Positions 46,650 to 55,899 of a DNA stretch of 64,000 nt are shown here, in pieces. Both the position numbers and the translations under genes were made by a program. Origin of the DNA: Beijerinckia sp. 28-YEA-48 (lineage in GTDB: Bacteria; Pseudomonadota; Alphaproteobacteria; Rhizobiales; Beijerinckiaceae); the NCBI RefSeq assembly GCF_900104955.1, contig NZ_FNSI01000001.1, positions 3,878,001-3,942,000 on the forward strand, read 5' to 3'. The stretch's first letter is position 1, and each line of letters begins with the position of its first letter. The notes below the pieces were generated by a model. That model saw nothing but the letters and a program-made list of their open reading frames with translations, did no database searches and was not told where the DNA came from.

Positions 46650-47675
46650 CTATCTAATCAGTTCGCCTACCCGTTCAACAATGGGCTTGGGCGTCGCGTA
46701 AATCTTGCGGATCAGCGCTTCGAGCTGCTCCCCCGTATGCGGTTCGAGATCAAGCCGCTGCTTCTTCACCTCGGCGATGAACTCTTCATCCTTCATTGTC
46801 GCGTTGAATGCATCGCGCAACATTTTCACTCGCTCGGGCGGCATGTTGGGGGGCGCGACAAACGGCCGACCAATACCCTGTCCCGCATAGAGGAACTCAA
46901 TCGCCTGTTTCTGCTCGGCAGTCTTGGCAAGATCGAGAATGAATGGCGTGTCCTTTATCTCGGGGCTCGGCTCGGTGCCACCCTGAAAGATCAAGTTCAC
47001 TTTCTTTTGAGGGATCCAATCGGGCCGCTTGCCATCGACGCTATCGAGACTTTCGCAAATGCCATCGACCTCGCCGCGCTCCATGGCCAGGAACACATCG
47101 GAAGAGGCGGGGAAACCGGCCACCAGTTTGAACTTGGTGCCGAGGATGGCGTTCAGTGCACGGGGATAAGCACGCGTGCCAGTGCCTGGGCCGGTATCGC
47201 CAACAATCAGTTCGGTCTTCAAGAGATCGTCGAAGGTCTTCACCTTCGCGTTCTGGGTGGCGATACAGACATTGGTCTCGGTGGTCGGCGTGCCGATCCA
47301 GGTGATCTGCAGCGGATCGAAACGCGCACCCTGTTGACCGGTGAGCGGACCAAGGGCGGCATCGCGCGCGATGAGGCCCATGGTCGAACCGTCCTTGGGA
47401 GCGATCGCATAGATATTGCTGGCGGCGGTGAAACTGCCTGCGCCAGGCATGTTCTGCGGCACGACATTGGGTTTGCCGGGCAAATGTTTGGTGATGTGGC
47501 GAGACACCACGCGGGCCCACAGATCATAGCCACCACCGGGACCAAACCCGATGATCATCGTCAACGGCTTGCCGCTGGCGAACGGGCCCGCGTCCTGCGC
47601 AAGGCTTTGGTTAAGAGCAGCCGCCGGTATCTGTGACGCCAGCAGCACGATAGCAATGGCGAAATTCTTCGTCAT
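46650..47675 (-). CDS. TTT substrate-binding protein (TctC/Bug family)
   Basis: 341 aa from ATG 47675, preceded by GGGGAGGGAAGG. Sec signal (FAIAIVLLASQIPAAALNQSLA). Binding fold: LTMIIGFGPGGGYDLWARV, PNVVPQNMPGAGSFTAASNI, ITWIGTPTTETNVCIATQ and PGTGTRAYPRALNAILG. It is divergent from the Bug protein at 27.5 kb (PQNMPGAG instead of ENRPGAGG), so the ligand is probably different. Upstream by 40 bp is a PhtD/NMT1-like gene on the same strand. Confidence 0.9.
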   Translation of the reverse strand: MTKNFAIAIVLLASQIPAAALNQSLAQDAGPFASGKPLTMIIGFGPGGGYDLWARVVSRHITKHLPGKPNVVPQNMPGAGSFTAASNIYAIAPKDGSTMGLIARDAALGPLTGQQGARFDPLQITWIGTPTTETNVCIATQNAKVKTFDDLLKTELIVGDTGPGTGTRAYPRALNAILGTKFKLVAGFPASSDVFLAMERGEVDGICESLDSVDGKRPDWIPQKKVNLIFQGGTEPSPEIKDTPFILDLAKTAEQKQAIEFLYAGQGIGRPFVAPPNMPPERVKMLRDAFNATMKDEEFIAEVKKQRLDLEPHTGEQLEALIRKIYATPKPIVERVGELIR

Positions 47676-47714
47676 CCTTCCCTCCCCCATGATCCTTCCC
47701 CCCCAATGTTGATC

Positions 47715-48701
47715 TCAGATCCGATTGGTGCCGCGTTTACGCCCCTGACTCACTTCGAGGAACAATTCCTCCAGCCCGATCCGCCGCTTGATCATGCCTT
47801 GCTCGAAGGAATAGCCGACCAGGGTTTCAAGCGTGTGCCGGTTGCTGTCGGTCATGCCGTATTCCCAAGGATCAGGACCAAGCACGGCCTCCTGCTCCTC
47901 CCAGGCTTCACGATACCAGGCGAGCGGCACGATGCGCGGATTTTCCATACGCTTCATCGCAACCGCCTTCGACGCATCGAAGGCCTTCTGCAATTCGACC
48001 GGCACCCAAGGATATTGATCGACGATCTCTTGCTTGATACCCATCACATGCATGATCGGGAAAATATTGGTCTTGCGGAAATAGGCGAGTTCCTCGCTCT
48101 TATAATCAGGCCACAACCGCTTGACCGCCGGATGCTTCTGCAACATCGGCCAGATCAGGTCGGCGTGCAGAACCGCATCAAGCTCGCCGGCGACAAGCAT
48201 ATCCTCGCATGTCTGGTCGTGACGCATGCGCGAAAGACGCAGCCCTTCGGGCGCTGTGAACTCAACATCCTCGTCGATCTCGGTCACCCATTCGATCGAC
48301 TTATGCGGCACGCCATATTCATGTTCGAGAATGCCGCGCAGCCACAAGATCGCCGACACCTGAAAGGATTTGACGCCGATCCTGCGACCGATGAGATCCT
48401 TCGGCTCGTTGATGCCCTTCGACGTGTTGACGAAGGCAAAGCCATGGCGAAAGCGGCGATGCAGGAACACGGGAATGCCCGCGAACGGCAGGCCTTGATC
48501 GCGCGCCAGCAGATAAGACGAGCTCGAGACTTCGGCGACATCGAATTCGCGGTTGCGCAGAAAGCGCCAGTGCCGCGTGCTGGAATCCATTGTCGTGACG
48601 ATCGTCAGCTCGATGCCGTCAGCCCGCACCGTGCCTTCTTTTAGAGCTCGAATGATTTCATAATCGCCGCAAGCCAGAGTCAGCGCCAGCTTCTTAGACA
48701 T
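47715..48701 (-). CDS. 4,5-dihydroxyphthalate decarboxylase-like / NMT1-type binding-fold protein
   Basis: 328 aa, no signal peptide visible. It opens KKLALTLACGDYEIIRALKEG and has FDVAEVSSSSYLLARDQG, LIGRRIGVKSFQVSAILWLRGIL and ALHADLIWP-like text (VLHADLIWPML). Proteins of this kind are annotated as 4,5-dihydroxyphthalate decarboxylase (Pht5 type) and share the periplasmic-binding-protein II fold, so they are often confused with substrate-binding proteins. Without a signal, an enzyme is favoured, but no other aromatic-degradation gene is present. It begins the run of three minus-strand genes with the Bug and MFS genes. Confidence 0.75.
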   Translation of the reverse strand: MSKKLALTLACGDYEIIRALKEGTVRADGIELTIVTTMDSSTRHWRFLRNREFDVAEVSSSSYLLARDQGLPFAGIPVFLHRRFRHGFAFVNTSKGINEPKDLIGRRIGVKSFQVSAILWLRGILEHEYGVPHKSIEWVTEIDEDVEFTAPEGLRLSRMRHDQTCEDMLVAGELDAVLHADLIWPMLQKHPAVKRLWPDYKSEELAYFRKTNIFPIMHVMGIKQEIVDQYPWVPVELQKAFDASKAVAMKRMENPRIVPLAWYREAWEEQEAVLGPDPWEYGMTDSNRHTLETLVGYSFEQGMIKRRIGLEELFLEVSQGRKRGTNRI

Positions 48702-48930
48702 CGCCTCATAACCTCCCGGCCAAGATCATTGCCGGAATGGAATGTCCGGGATCGTGGCTTTATCTTTATCGGGTGGTAGCAGCCTTCATCCCAGCTGCCA
48801 AGCACGCGGCATGCAAGAGTGATCAAAGATTCGCTCTAGCTTCATGCACTTTAACGCATGTCAGCCGCATGCTTTTACAGCTTGCCGCAACCTCAAAGAC
48901 AATCGCGTTTCACTTGAAACACACTTTGCG

Positions 48931-50358
48931 TTAGCGCGTGCACATCAACGCCTGGAGGGAGCGGCCACGCTGAGCGGCGATATCGCCGGCGGTGCGATCG
49001 GGACGTGGCGCGGGAATGCCGGCTGGCAGAACAACCGGCTTCACACCAGCATCGTTCATCAGCTTGGTCGCTGCCGAAGCGGGGATGAGCTTCCAAGCCG
49101 CTTGCGGCACAATCCCAGCATAGCGCACCGGATCGTTCGCCGGCGCAGCCGCCAAAGCCACGAGCGCGCCCGAGCGATCGAAAATCGCGGTGCCGCCAAT
49201 GCGTCCTTGCAGCGGCGCCACAAGACGCGGCACGCCGGTTCCCACCGGCGCCACATAGTTCCCCGTGGCGACGACGATCTCCGCGTCGCGGCCGCCCATC
49301 TGGGCGGCGAACAAAGCGACAAGACTATCGCCGGCATTGGGTGTGGAGGCGGCAGGCGCAACCGCCGCAATCTCAGCGCCGCGCGCCTCGACCAGCGCCA
49401 GGCCCGTATCGGCATCGCGTCGTGTGATGGTCGCGGCGCGACCGCCGATTTTCGGATCCGTGCAATCACGACCAAGCACGGTCAGGAAGAGACCGGGGCC
49501 GATGGCGATGGCGCTGGCTTCCAGTTGCGATGCCGGCGCGGACGGCGCCGCACTGACGACCGGCGCTGTGGCCGATGAGGGCGCGGCAGCCGACGGGAAC
49601 GGCTCGAACGCATTGGCGACAGCGATCGACAAGACATCGTAAGTTGGACGCAAGCGGCGCGCATAAGACAAGGTGTAGCCGCGCACCGTCGGCACGCCAT
49701 TGGCCATGCCACGGGCCGCGCGCGTGTAGAACACGCGCTCGCCTTCTTCGCCGGTGATGACGAGGAAGTCCGGCCGCAACACCCGATAGGTGACCTTCCG
49801 GCCCGGACCATCGCCACGCAGAATTTCGAACAGGCGCGGCAGGTCGCTTTCAGCCTCGGCGTTTTGGAACGTATCGATCGCGGCGGCGCCGTCAGCCGTG
49901 CTCCAGGTCGAGCCGGTCTTGGTGTCGGTGCGTTTGCTCATCGCCTTGGTCGGCAGGCCGATGGCTACGCCTGAACGCGTGTCAACAACCTTGCGAAAGG
50001 CTTGGGCGTTGCGGATCTTCTCGCCTGCGGCGACCAGCAAGGCCCGCGCCTTCGGATCAAGCGTGCCATCGGTCGGCAGCTTGCTGCGCCGGGCATAGGC
50101 GACGATCGCATCTCTCGTGCCGCGACCAAAATTGCCATCGACATTGCCCTTATAGTCCCCGGTCCAGACAAGCGCATCCTGGAGGGCGCGCCGGTCGGCA
50201 TCCGGCAGGGCTTCGAAAGCGCTCTTGGCCGCCTCGAAAGCAGGATCGGGAGCGGCGGCCGCCGGGGCCGGCTGCTGGGCCAAGCTATGGCCCGGCAGCG
50301 CAGTGGCAGCGAGCAACAGCGAGATAACGCGCAGCGCGCTTGCCGTTGTAAAAGCCAT
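48931..50358 (-). CDS. Exported peptidoglycan-binding protein with degenerate trypsin-like domain
   Basis: 475 aa from ATG 50358. Sec signal ...LPGHSLA, then a PG_binding_1 repeat (about 50-105: LQDALVWTGDYKGNVDGNFG and TRDAIVAYARRSKLPTDG). Residues 100-240 have no family I recognise. The last 190 residues read like a chymotrypsin-fold protease without its triad: LFLTVLGRDC where LTNAHVV is usual, DADTGLALVEA where DxDLALL is usual and GRIGGTAIFD where GNSGGP is usual. It is probably a wall-bound pseudo-enzyme. It is divergent from the alpha-2-macroglobulin gene. Confidence 0.75.
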   Translation of the reverse strand: MAFTTASALRVISLLLAATALPGHSLAQQPAPAAAAPDPAFEAAKSAFEALPDADRRALQDALVWTGDYKGNVDGNFGRGTRDAIVAYARRSKLPTDGTLDPKARALLVAAGEKIRNAQAFRKVVDTRSGVAIGLPTKAMSKRTDTKTGSTWSTADGAAAIDTFQNAEAESDLPRLFEILRGDGPGRKVTYRVLRPDFLVITGEEGERVFYTRAARGMANGVPTVRGYTLSYARRLRPTYDVLSIAVANAFEPFPSAAAPSSATAPVVSAAPSAPASQLEASAIAIGPGLFLTVLGRDCTDPKIGGRAATITRRDADTGLALVEARGAEIAAVAPAASTPNAGDSLVALFAAQMGGRDAEIVVATGNYVAPVGTGVPRLVAPLQGRIGGTAIFDRSGALVALAAAPANDPVRYAGIVPQAAWKLIPASAATKLMNDAGVKPVVLPAGIPAPRPDRTAGDIAAQRGRSLQALMCTR

Positions 50359-50664
50359 TGTTTTGCCCCCGTGCACAGCTGCGGCCCACAAGCCACAATC
50401 CGGAAAAATTCTAATGATCGCGATCCGCGCGCGTGATCATGCTCAAAAAATCGTCGCGACGGAAGTGCGCTATCGCACAGATGTTGCACACATCTGATGG
50501 TTCTTGCCAGAGAGCGGAATGCGAAAAGTGAATACCGGCTTTTCGTGATAATCCCGCTCTACGTTTTGAAATCGATCACGTTCTATGTCCCGCGCTTGAA
50601 ATGTGACATGCTAGCGCTGTCACGGCGCTCGGTGACGATAGCGGGCATCTCTATGGAGGACTTC

Positions 50665-53600
50665 ATGCGCAACCTACTTCGCGGTCTGGCGACGGCGCTC
50701 TCACTTCTCATCGCCACATCCGCCTTTGCGCAGCAAAAAGCCTATGTCCGCGAGGACCTTGCCTCCAACGTCATCCGCCTTGAAGAACAGGTTAAAAAGG
50801 ACAGCGCGACGCTGGCCAGCCGAGCGCCCGCCGATCTGCGCCGTGAGGGCGTGGCGATGATCTCGCGCAATCCGCGCGCCGCCCTGTTGCCGCTCGGCGC
50901 CGTCATCACCGCGACGCCGCGCGACAGCCAGGCCTGGCTCGACTATGCGCGCGCCGCGCGCGCCGCCGCCTCGGCTAATCCCAGTGATGGCTGGCGTTTG
51001 AATCAGACCGCCATCTCCGCCGCTTATGCCGCTTATCAACGTGCCGACGATAAGGACCAGGAGGCAACGACGCTTGCCTTTCTTGGATCGGTCTATGATG
51101 CGCAAACGCTGTTCCGTCTCTCGCTCAACGCTTATCGCGCCAGCCTCGATGCATCGGATAATCGCGCGGTGCGCGGCATCTATGAGAATTTGCGAGCGAA
51201 ATACGGCTTCCGCATCACCGACTACAAGGTCGACAACGATGCCGCTTCGCCGCGCATCTGCTTCCAATTCTCCGAACCCCTGCAGCGTGGCAAGGTCGAC
51301 TTCTCGCCCTTCATCGCCATTTCCGGCGCCGCCGCTGGCGCCGTCTCGACCGAAGATCAGCAGCTATGCGCCGAAGGCTTGAAGCACGGCGAGAAATATT
51401 CGATCGTCGTGCGCCAGGGCCTGCCTTCGTCGGTCGGCGAGAACCTGCTGAAATCAGCCGACTATGAAATCTATGTGCGCGATCGCTCGCCGCAGGTGCG
51501 CTTCACCGGCAAGAACTACGTGCTGCCGCGCGTCGGCCAGGAAGGCATTCCGGTCGTCTCCGTGAACGCGCCGAAGATCGCCGTCGACATTCTGCGCATT
51601 GGCGATCGCAACCTTGTTCCGACGGTCCGTTCCGACGATTTTCTGTCCCAGCTCGGCGGCTATCGCGCACGCCAGATCATCGACGACAAGGGCGTCAAAG
51701 TCTGGACCGGCACGCTCGATGCCCGCACTGAGCTCAACAAGGATGTCGTCACCGCCTTCCCTGTGATGGAAGCCGTCGGCAAGCTCGAACCCGGCATCTA
51801 TGTGATGCTGGCGCGCGCCGGCGACAAACCGATATCGCAATCGATCGCTTCGGATGACGATGATTCCTACGAGAGCGCGGCGACGCAATGGTTCATCGTT
51901 TCCGATCTCGGGCTGACGAGCTTCTCCGGCGACGATGGCGTGCATGTCTTCGTGCGTTCGCTCGCCACCGCCGCGCCGCTCGGCACCGTGGAAGTGCGCC
52001 TGCTGGCGCGCAACAACGAAGTGTTGGCGACGCAGACCACCGGCAATGACGGCCATATCCGTTTCGATCCGGGCCTGGCGCGCGGCACCGGGGGCATGGC
52101 GCCAGGCTTACTGATCGCCAGCGACCGCAACAACGATTACGGCTTCCTCGATCTCGTACAGGCGCCCTTCGATCTGACCGACCGTGGCGTTAAGGGCCGC
52201 ACGGCGGTGAAGGCGCTCGACGCCTATGTTTATCCCGAACGCGGCGTCTATCGCTCGGGCGAGACGGTGAATGTCTCGACCCTGTTGCGCGACGGACGCG
52301 GCGGCGCCAGCACGCTGCCGCTGACGCTTGTCGTCAAGCGTCCCGACGGCGTCGAATACAAGCGCGCCTTGGTCAACGACCAAGGTCTTGGCGGACGGGC
52401 CTGGTCGGTCGCGCTGCTGTCGGGTGTCGCCACAGGCACTTGGCGCGTGCAGGCCTTCGCTGATCCGAAATTGCCGGCGATCGGCGAAGCCACCTTCCTG
52501 GTTGAAGACTATGTTCCGGAACGGCTCGATCTGACGCTGAAGCCGAAGGATCAGATGCTGGTGCAGGGCGAGGAAGCCACCATCACTGCGAACGCGCGCT
52601 ATCTCTACGGCGCGCCCGGCTCCGATCTCGACGTCAGCGGCGAGATTTCGATCAACAAGGCCAGTTCGCTCAACATCCCCGGCCTCAGCGGTTATCAGGC
52701 CGGCCTGCAGGACGAAGAGTTCGAAACCGTCCGCAACGACATCGACGCCACGCAGACCGACGCCAAGGGCCAGGCGGCCGTGACCTTCACGGTGCCGGAA
52801 GTGGAGGCGTCGCAACCGGTGGAAGCGCGCATCGTGCTGCGCGCCGGCGAGCCCGGCGGACGCGCCGTGGAACGGGTTGTCACCCTGCCCGTGCGCGCCA
52901 AAAACGGCCTCATCGCGGTGAAGAAGAATTTCGATGATCTGACGGAAGGCTCAACCGCGACATTCGATGTGGTCGCCGTTTCGGCCGATGGCCAGCGCGT
53001 GCCGGTGAAGGGCCTGCAATGGTCGCTCTATCGCGTCACCAATGACTATCAATGGTACAACAACGACGGCCGCTGGGGCTATGAGCGCGTCAAGGCTTCG
53101 CGCCGCATCGCCGATGGCAAGGTCGATGTCGCCGGCAACGATCCGGCGCGCATTTCCGCCGGCGTCAGCTGGGGCGCCCACCGCCTCGATCTCGCGTCTG
53201 ACGATGGCACGCTGACGCCAACGAGCATCACCTTCAATGTCGGCTGGTCTGGCGATGCTTCGGCGGAAACGCCTGATCTGCTCGATCTGACCCTCGACAA
53301 AACCGACTACAAGCCCGGCGACCAGATGCGCGTGAAGATCGCTTCGCGCTTTGCCGGCAAGGCGACGCTCGCCATCGTCGGCGAGAAGGTGCAGGACATC
53401 ACGGTGCGCGACCTGGTCGTCGGCGACAACCAGATCACCCTGCCGGTGAAAGCCGAATGGGGCGCGGGCGCCTATGCGGTGGCGCTGGCGCATCGTCCCC
53501 TCGATCAGGCGGCCAAGCGCATGCCGGGGCGCGCCCTGGGCCTGTCCTGGTTCCAGGTCGATCCTGGCGCGCACAGGCTCGATGTCGCCATCGAAGCCCC

Positions 53601-55899
53601 TGAGAAGATCGAACCACGCCGCTCCCTCACCATGCCGATCCGGCTGGCGGGGCTGAGCGCAGGTGAAGAAGCCTATGTCACGGTCGCGGCTGTCGACATC
53701 GGCATTCTCAATCTGACACGCTATGACTCGCCCAATCCGACCGATTACTTCTTCGGCCAGAAACAGCTCTCCAACGAGGTGCGCGACCTCTACGGCCTGC
53801 TTATCGACGGCATGCAGGGCGCGCGCGGCGCGATCCGCTCCGGTGGCGACGCGGCGGGACGCGGCCTTGAAGGCAATCGCCCGACGCAGGAGCCTTTGGC
53901 GCGTTATTCCGGCGTGGTGAAAGTCGATCAGGACGGGGTGGCGCGTGTCACCTTCGAAATTCCGCCCTTCAACGGCGCCATCCGCGTGATGGCGGTCGGC
54001 TGGAGCCGCGACAAGGTCGGCGCCTCCTCGAAAGACGTGATCGTGCGCGATCCCGTCGTGGTGCAGGCGACGCTGCCGCGCTTCCTGGCGCTGGGCGACC
54101 GTTCGCAGTTCCACATCCAGGTCGACAATGTCGAAGGCGCCGCCGGCGACTATGCTGTTGATCTCGACGTGCGCGGCCCGATCGCACTTGCCGCCAACGC
54201 CGCACGCCGCGCCTTCCGCCTGACGCAGGGCGGCAAGACGCAGTTCACCATTCCGGTGACGGGCGCCGGCATGGGCCGGGCCGAGATCGATCTGAAGCTG
54301 ACGGGTCCGAACATCGCCGCGTCGCAGACCTTGGCGCTCAACGTGCAGCCAGGATCGACCGAACTGTATCAACGCACGGTGCGGCCGCTGGCGGCCGGCA
54401 GCAGCGTCACGCTGTCGAACGATCTCTTGGCCGATTTCCTGCCCGGCACGGGCGCCGTGTCGGTCGCCGTAACGCCATATGGCGGCATCGATGTCGGCGC
54501 GCTGCTTCAGGCGCTCGACCGCTATCCCTACGGCTGTTCGGAACAGATCGTCAGCCGCGCCATGCCGCTGCTCTATGTCAATCGCCTCGCCACGTCGCAG
54601 ATGCTGGCGCTCGACACCGATGCGGAGAAACGGGTGCGCGATGCGATCGAGCGAGTGCTGTCGCGGCAAGCCTCGTCCGGCGCCTTCGGCCTGTGGTCAG
54701 CCAACAATGCGGGCGACGATCTCTGGCTCGATGCCTTCATCACCGACTTCCTGACGCGGGCGCGCGAGGCCAAATATGACGTGCCGCAACGCCCCTTCGA
54801 ACAGGCGCTCGACCGGCTGCGCAACCAGGTCGCCAATGCCGGCGACATCAAAACCAGCGAAGCGGCGGGCATCGCCTATGCGGTCTATGTGCTGGCCCGC
54901 AACGGCCGGCCGGTGATGGGCGATCTGCGTTATTTCGCCGATACCAAGCTGTCGTCCTTCGACACCGCTCTGTCGCGGGCGCAGATTGCCGCCGCGCTCG
55001 CCATGCTCGGCGACCGTGGCCGGGCGCAACAAGCCTTCGCCTCCGCCGTGCAGCGGCTGCGTGAGCAACAGCGCAATCGCTTTTCGCGCTCCGACTACGG
55101 TTCGCGGCTGCGCGACAGCGCCGGTCTCCTGACGCTGGCGGCGGAAACCGACAGCGATCGCAACCTGCTGTCGCTTGCTGGCGCCGCCGTGCAGGAAGAA
55201 CGCGCCGCCACGGGCTACACCAGCACGCAGGAGAATACCTGGATGGTGCTGGCGGCCCAGGCGCTGTTCAAGGAAGCGCAGTCGATGCAGCTCACAGTGG
55301 CCGGCGTGCCGCAGACCGGGGCGCTCTATCGCACCTGGCGCGGCACGGCGCTCGAAGGGGGCAACATCACCATCGGCAATGCCGGCCAGGGCGCGACGCA
55401 GGTGGTCATCACCACGTCGGGCCATCCGGTGGCGCCAGAGCCGGCGGCTTCGCGCGGTTATCAGGTCGATCGGCAATATTACAAGCTCGATGGCAAGCCG
55501 GCTGACCTGACCAAGGTGAAGCAGAACGACCGTCTCGTCGTCGTTCTCAAAATCACCGAACTGGAAGCGGCTTATGCCCGGTTGCTGCTGGTCGACAAAT
55601 TACCGGCGGGTCTTGAGATCGACAATCCGAACCTGTTCGATGGCGGCTCGGTGTCGGAACTCGCCTTCGCCAAGGCGACGGTGGAGCCGACGCACCAGGA
55701 ATATCGCGACGACCGCTTCGTCGCGGCCTTCGAGCGCAGCGGCAGCGACAGGGCGACGTTCAATGTCGCCTATATCGTCCGCGCGGTGACGCCTGGCCGC
55801 TACGTGCTGCCGCCAGCGACGGTGGAAGACATGTATCGCCCGGAACGTTTCGGCCGCACGGGCACTGGCACGTTCGAAATCGGTGAGGCGCAGCGTTGA
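50665..55899 (+). CDS. Bacterial alpha-2-macroglobulin (thioester type)
   Basis: Periplasmic protease trap. Start set at ATG 50665, which has GGAGG 5 bp upstream; the frame opens at 50497. 1744 aa with Sec signal (NLLRGLATALSLLIATSAFA; no lipobox). Bait-and-MG-domain proteins of this class link covalently to proteases; landmarks are KALDAYVYPERGVYRSGETVN (MG3-like), VEDYVPERLDLTL, AAVDIGILNLTRYDSPNP, and the thioester box YPYGCSEQIVS (Cys1291, Gln1294). The C-terminal alpha-alpha toroid and a final domain follow. The stop overlaps the pbpC TTG start, as expected for the conserved A2M-pbpC pair. Confidence 0.94.
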   Translation: MRNLLRGLATALSLLIATSAFAQQKAYVREDLASNVIRLEEQVKKDSATLASRAPADLRREGVAMISRNPRAALLPLGAVITATPRDSQAWLDYARAARAAASANPSDGWRLNQTAISAAYAAYQRADDKDQEATTLAFLGSVYDAQTLFRLSLNAYRASLDASDNRAVRGIYENLRAKYGFRITDYKVDNDAASPRICFQFSEPLQRGKVDFSPFIAISGAAAGAVSTEDQQLCAEGLKHGEKYSIVVRQGLPSSVGENLLKSADYEIYVRDRSPQVRFTGKNYVLPRVGQEGIPVVSVNAPKIAVDILRIGDRNLVPTVRSDDFLSQLGGYRARQIIDDKGVKVWTGTLDARTELNKDVVTAFPVMEAVGKLEPGIYVMLARAGDKPISQSIASDDDDSYESAATQWFIVSDLGLTSFSGDDGVHVFVRSLATAAPLGTVEVRLLARNNEVLATQTTGNDGHIRFDPGLARGTGGMAPGLLIASDRNNDYGFLDLVQAPFDLTDRGVKGRTAVKALDAYVYPERGVYRSGETVNVSTLLRDGRGGASTLPLTLVVKRPDGVEYKRALVNDQGLGGRAWSVALLSGVATGTWRVQAFADPKLPAIGEATFLVEDYVPERLDLTLKPKDQMLVQGEEATITANARYLYGAPGSDLDVSGEISINKASSLNIPGLSGYQAGLQDEEFETVRNDIDATQTDAKGQAAVTFTVPEVEASQPVEARIVLRAGEPGGRAVERVVTLPVRAKNGLIAVKKNFDDLTEGSTATFDVVAVSADGQRVPVKGLQWSLYRVTNDYQWYNNDGRWGYERVKASRRIADGKVDVAGNDPARISAGVSWGAHRLDLASDDGTLTPTSITFNVGWSGDASAETPDLLDLTLDKTDYKPGDQMRVKIASRFAGKATLAIVGEKVQDITVRDLVVGDNQITLPVKAEWGAGAYAVALAHRPLDQAAKRMPGRALGLSWFQVDPGAHRLDVAIEAPEKIEPRRSLTMPIRLAGLSAGEEAYVTVAAVDIGILNLTRYDSPNPTDYFFGQKQLSNEVRDLYGLLIDGMQGARGAIRSGGDAAGRGLEGNRPTQEPLARYSGVVKVDQDGVARVTFEIPPFNGAIRVMAVGWSRDKVGASSKDVIVRDPVVVQATLPRFLALGDRSQFHIQVDNVEGAAGDYAVDLDVRGPIALAANAARRAFRLTQGGKTQFTIPVTGAGMGRAEIDLKLTGPNIAASQTLALNVQPGSTELYQRTVRPLAAGSSVTLSNDLLADFLPGTGAVSVAVTPYGGIDVGALLQALDRYPYGCSEQIVSRAMPLLYVNRLATSQMLALDTDAEKRVRDAIERVLSRQASSGAFGLWSANNAGDDLWLDAFITDFLTRAREAKYDVPQRPFEQALDRLRNQVANAGDIKTSEAAGIAYAVYVLARNGRPVMGDLRYFADTKLSSFDTALSRAQIAAALAMLGDRGRAQQAFASAVQRLREQQRNRFSRSDYGSRLRDSAGLLTLAAETDSDRNLLSLAGAAVQEERAATGYTSTQENTWMVLAAQALFKEAQSMQLTVAGVPQTGALYRTWRGTALEGGNITIGNAGQGATQVVITTSGHPVAPEPAASRGYQVDRQYYKLDGKPADLTKVKQNDRLVVVLKITELEAAYARLLLVDKLPAGLEIDNPNLFDGGSVSELAFAKATVEPTHQEYRDDRFVAAFERSGSDRATFNVAYIVRAVTPGRYVLPPATVEDMYRPERFGRTGTGTFEIGEAQR

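Noticed and set aside
52951-54669. 572-codon open frame antisense to the alpha-2-macroglobulin gene
   Set aside because: Same cause: composition typical of an antisense shadow, no motif, no ribosome site.
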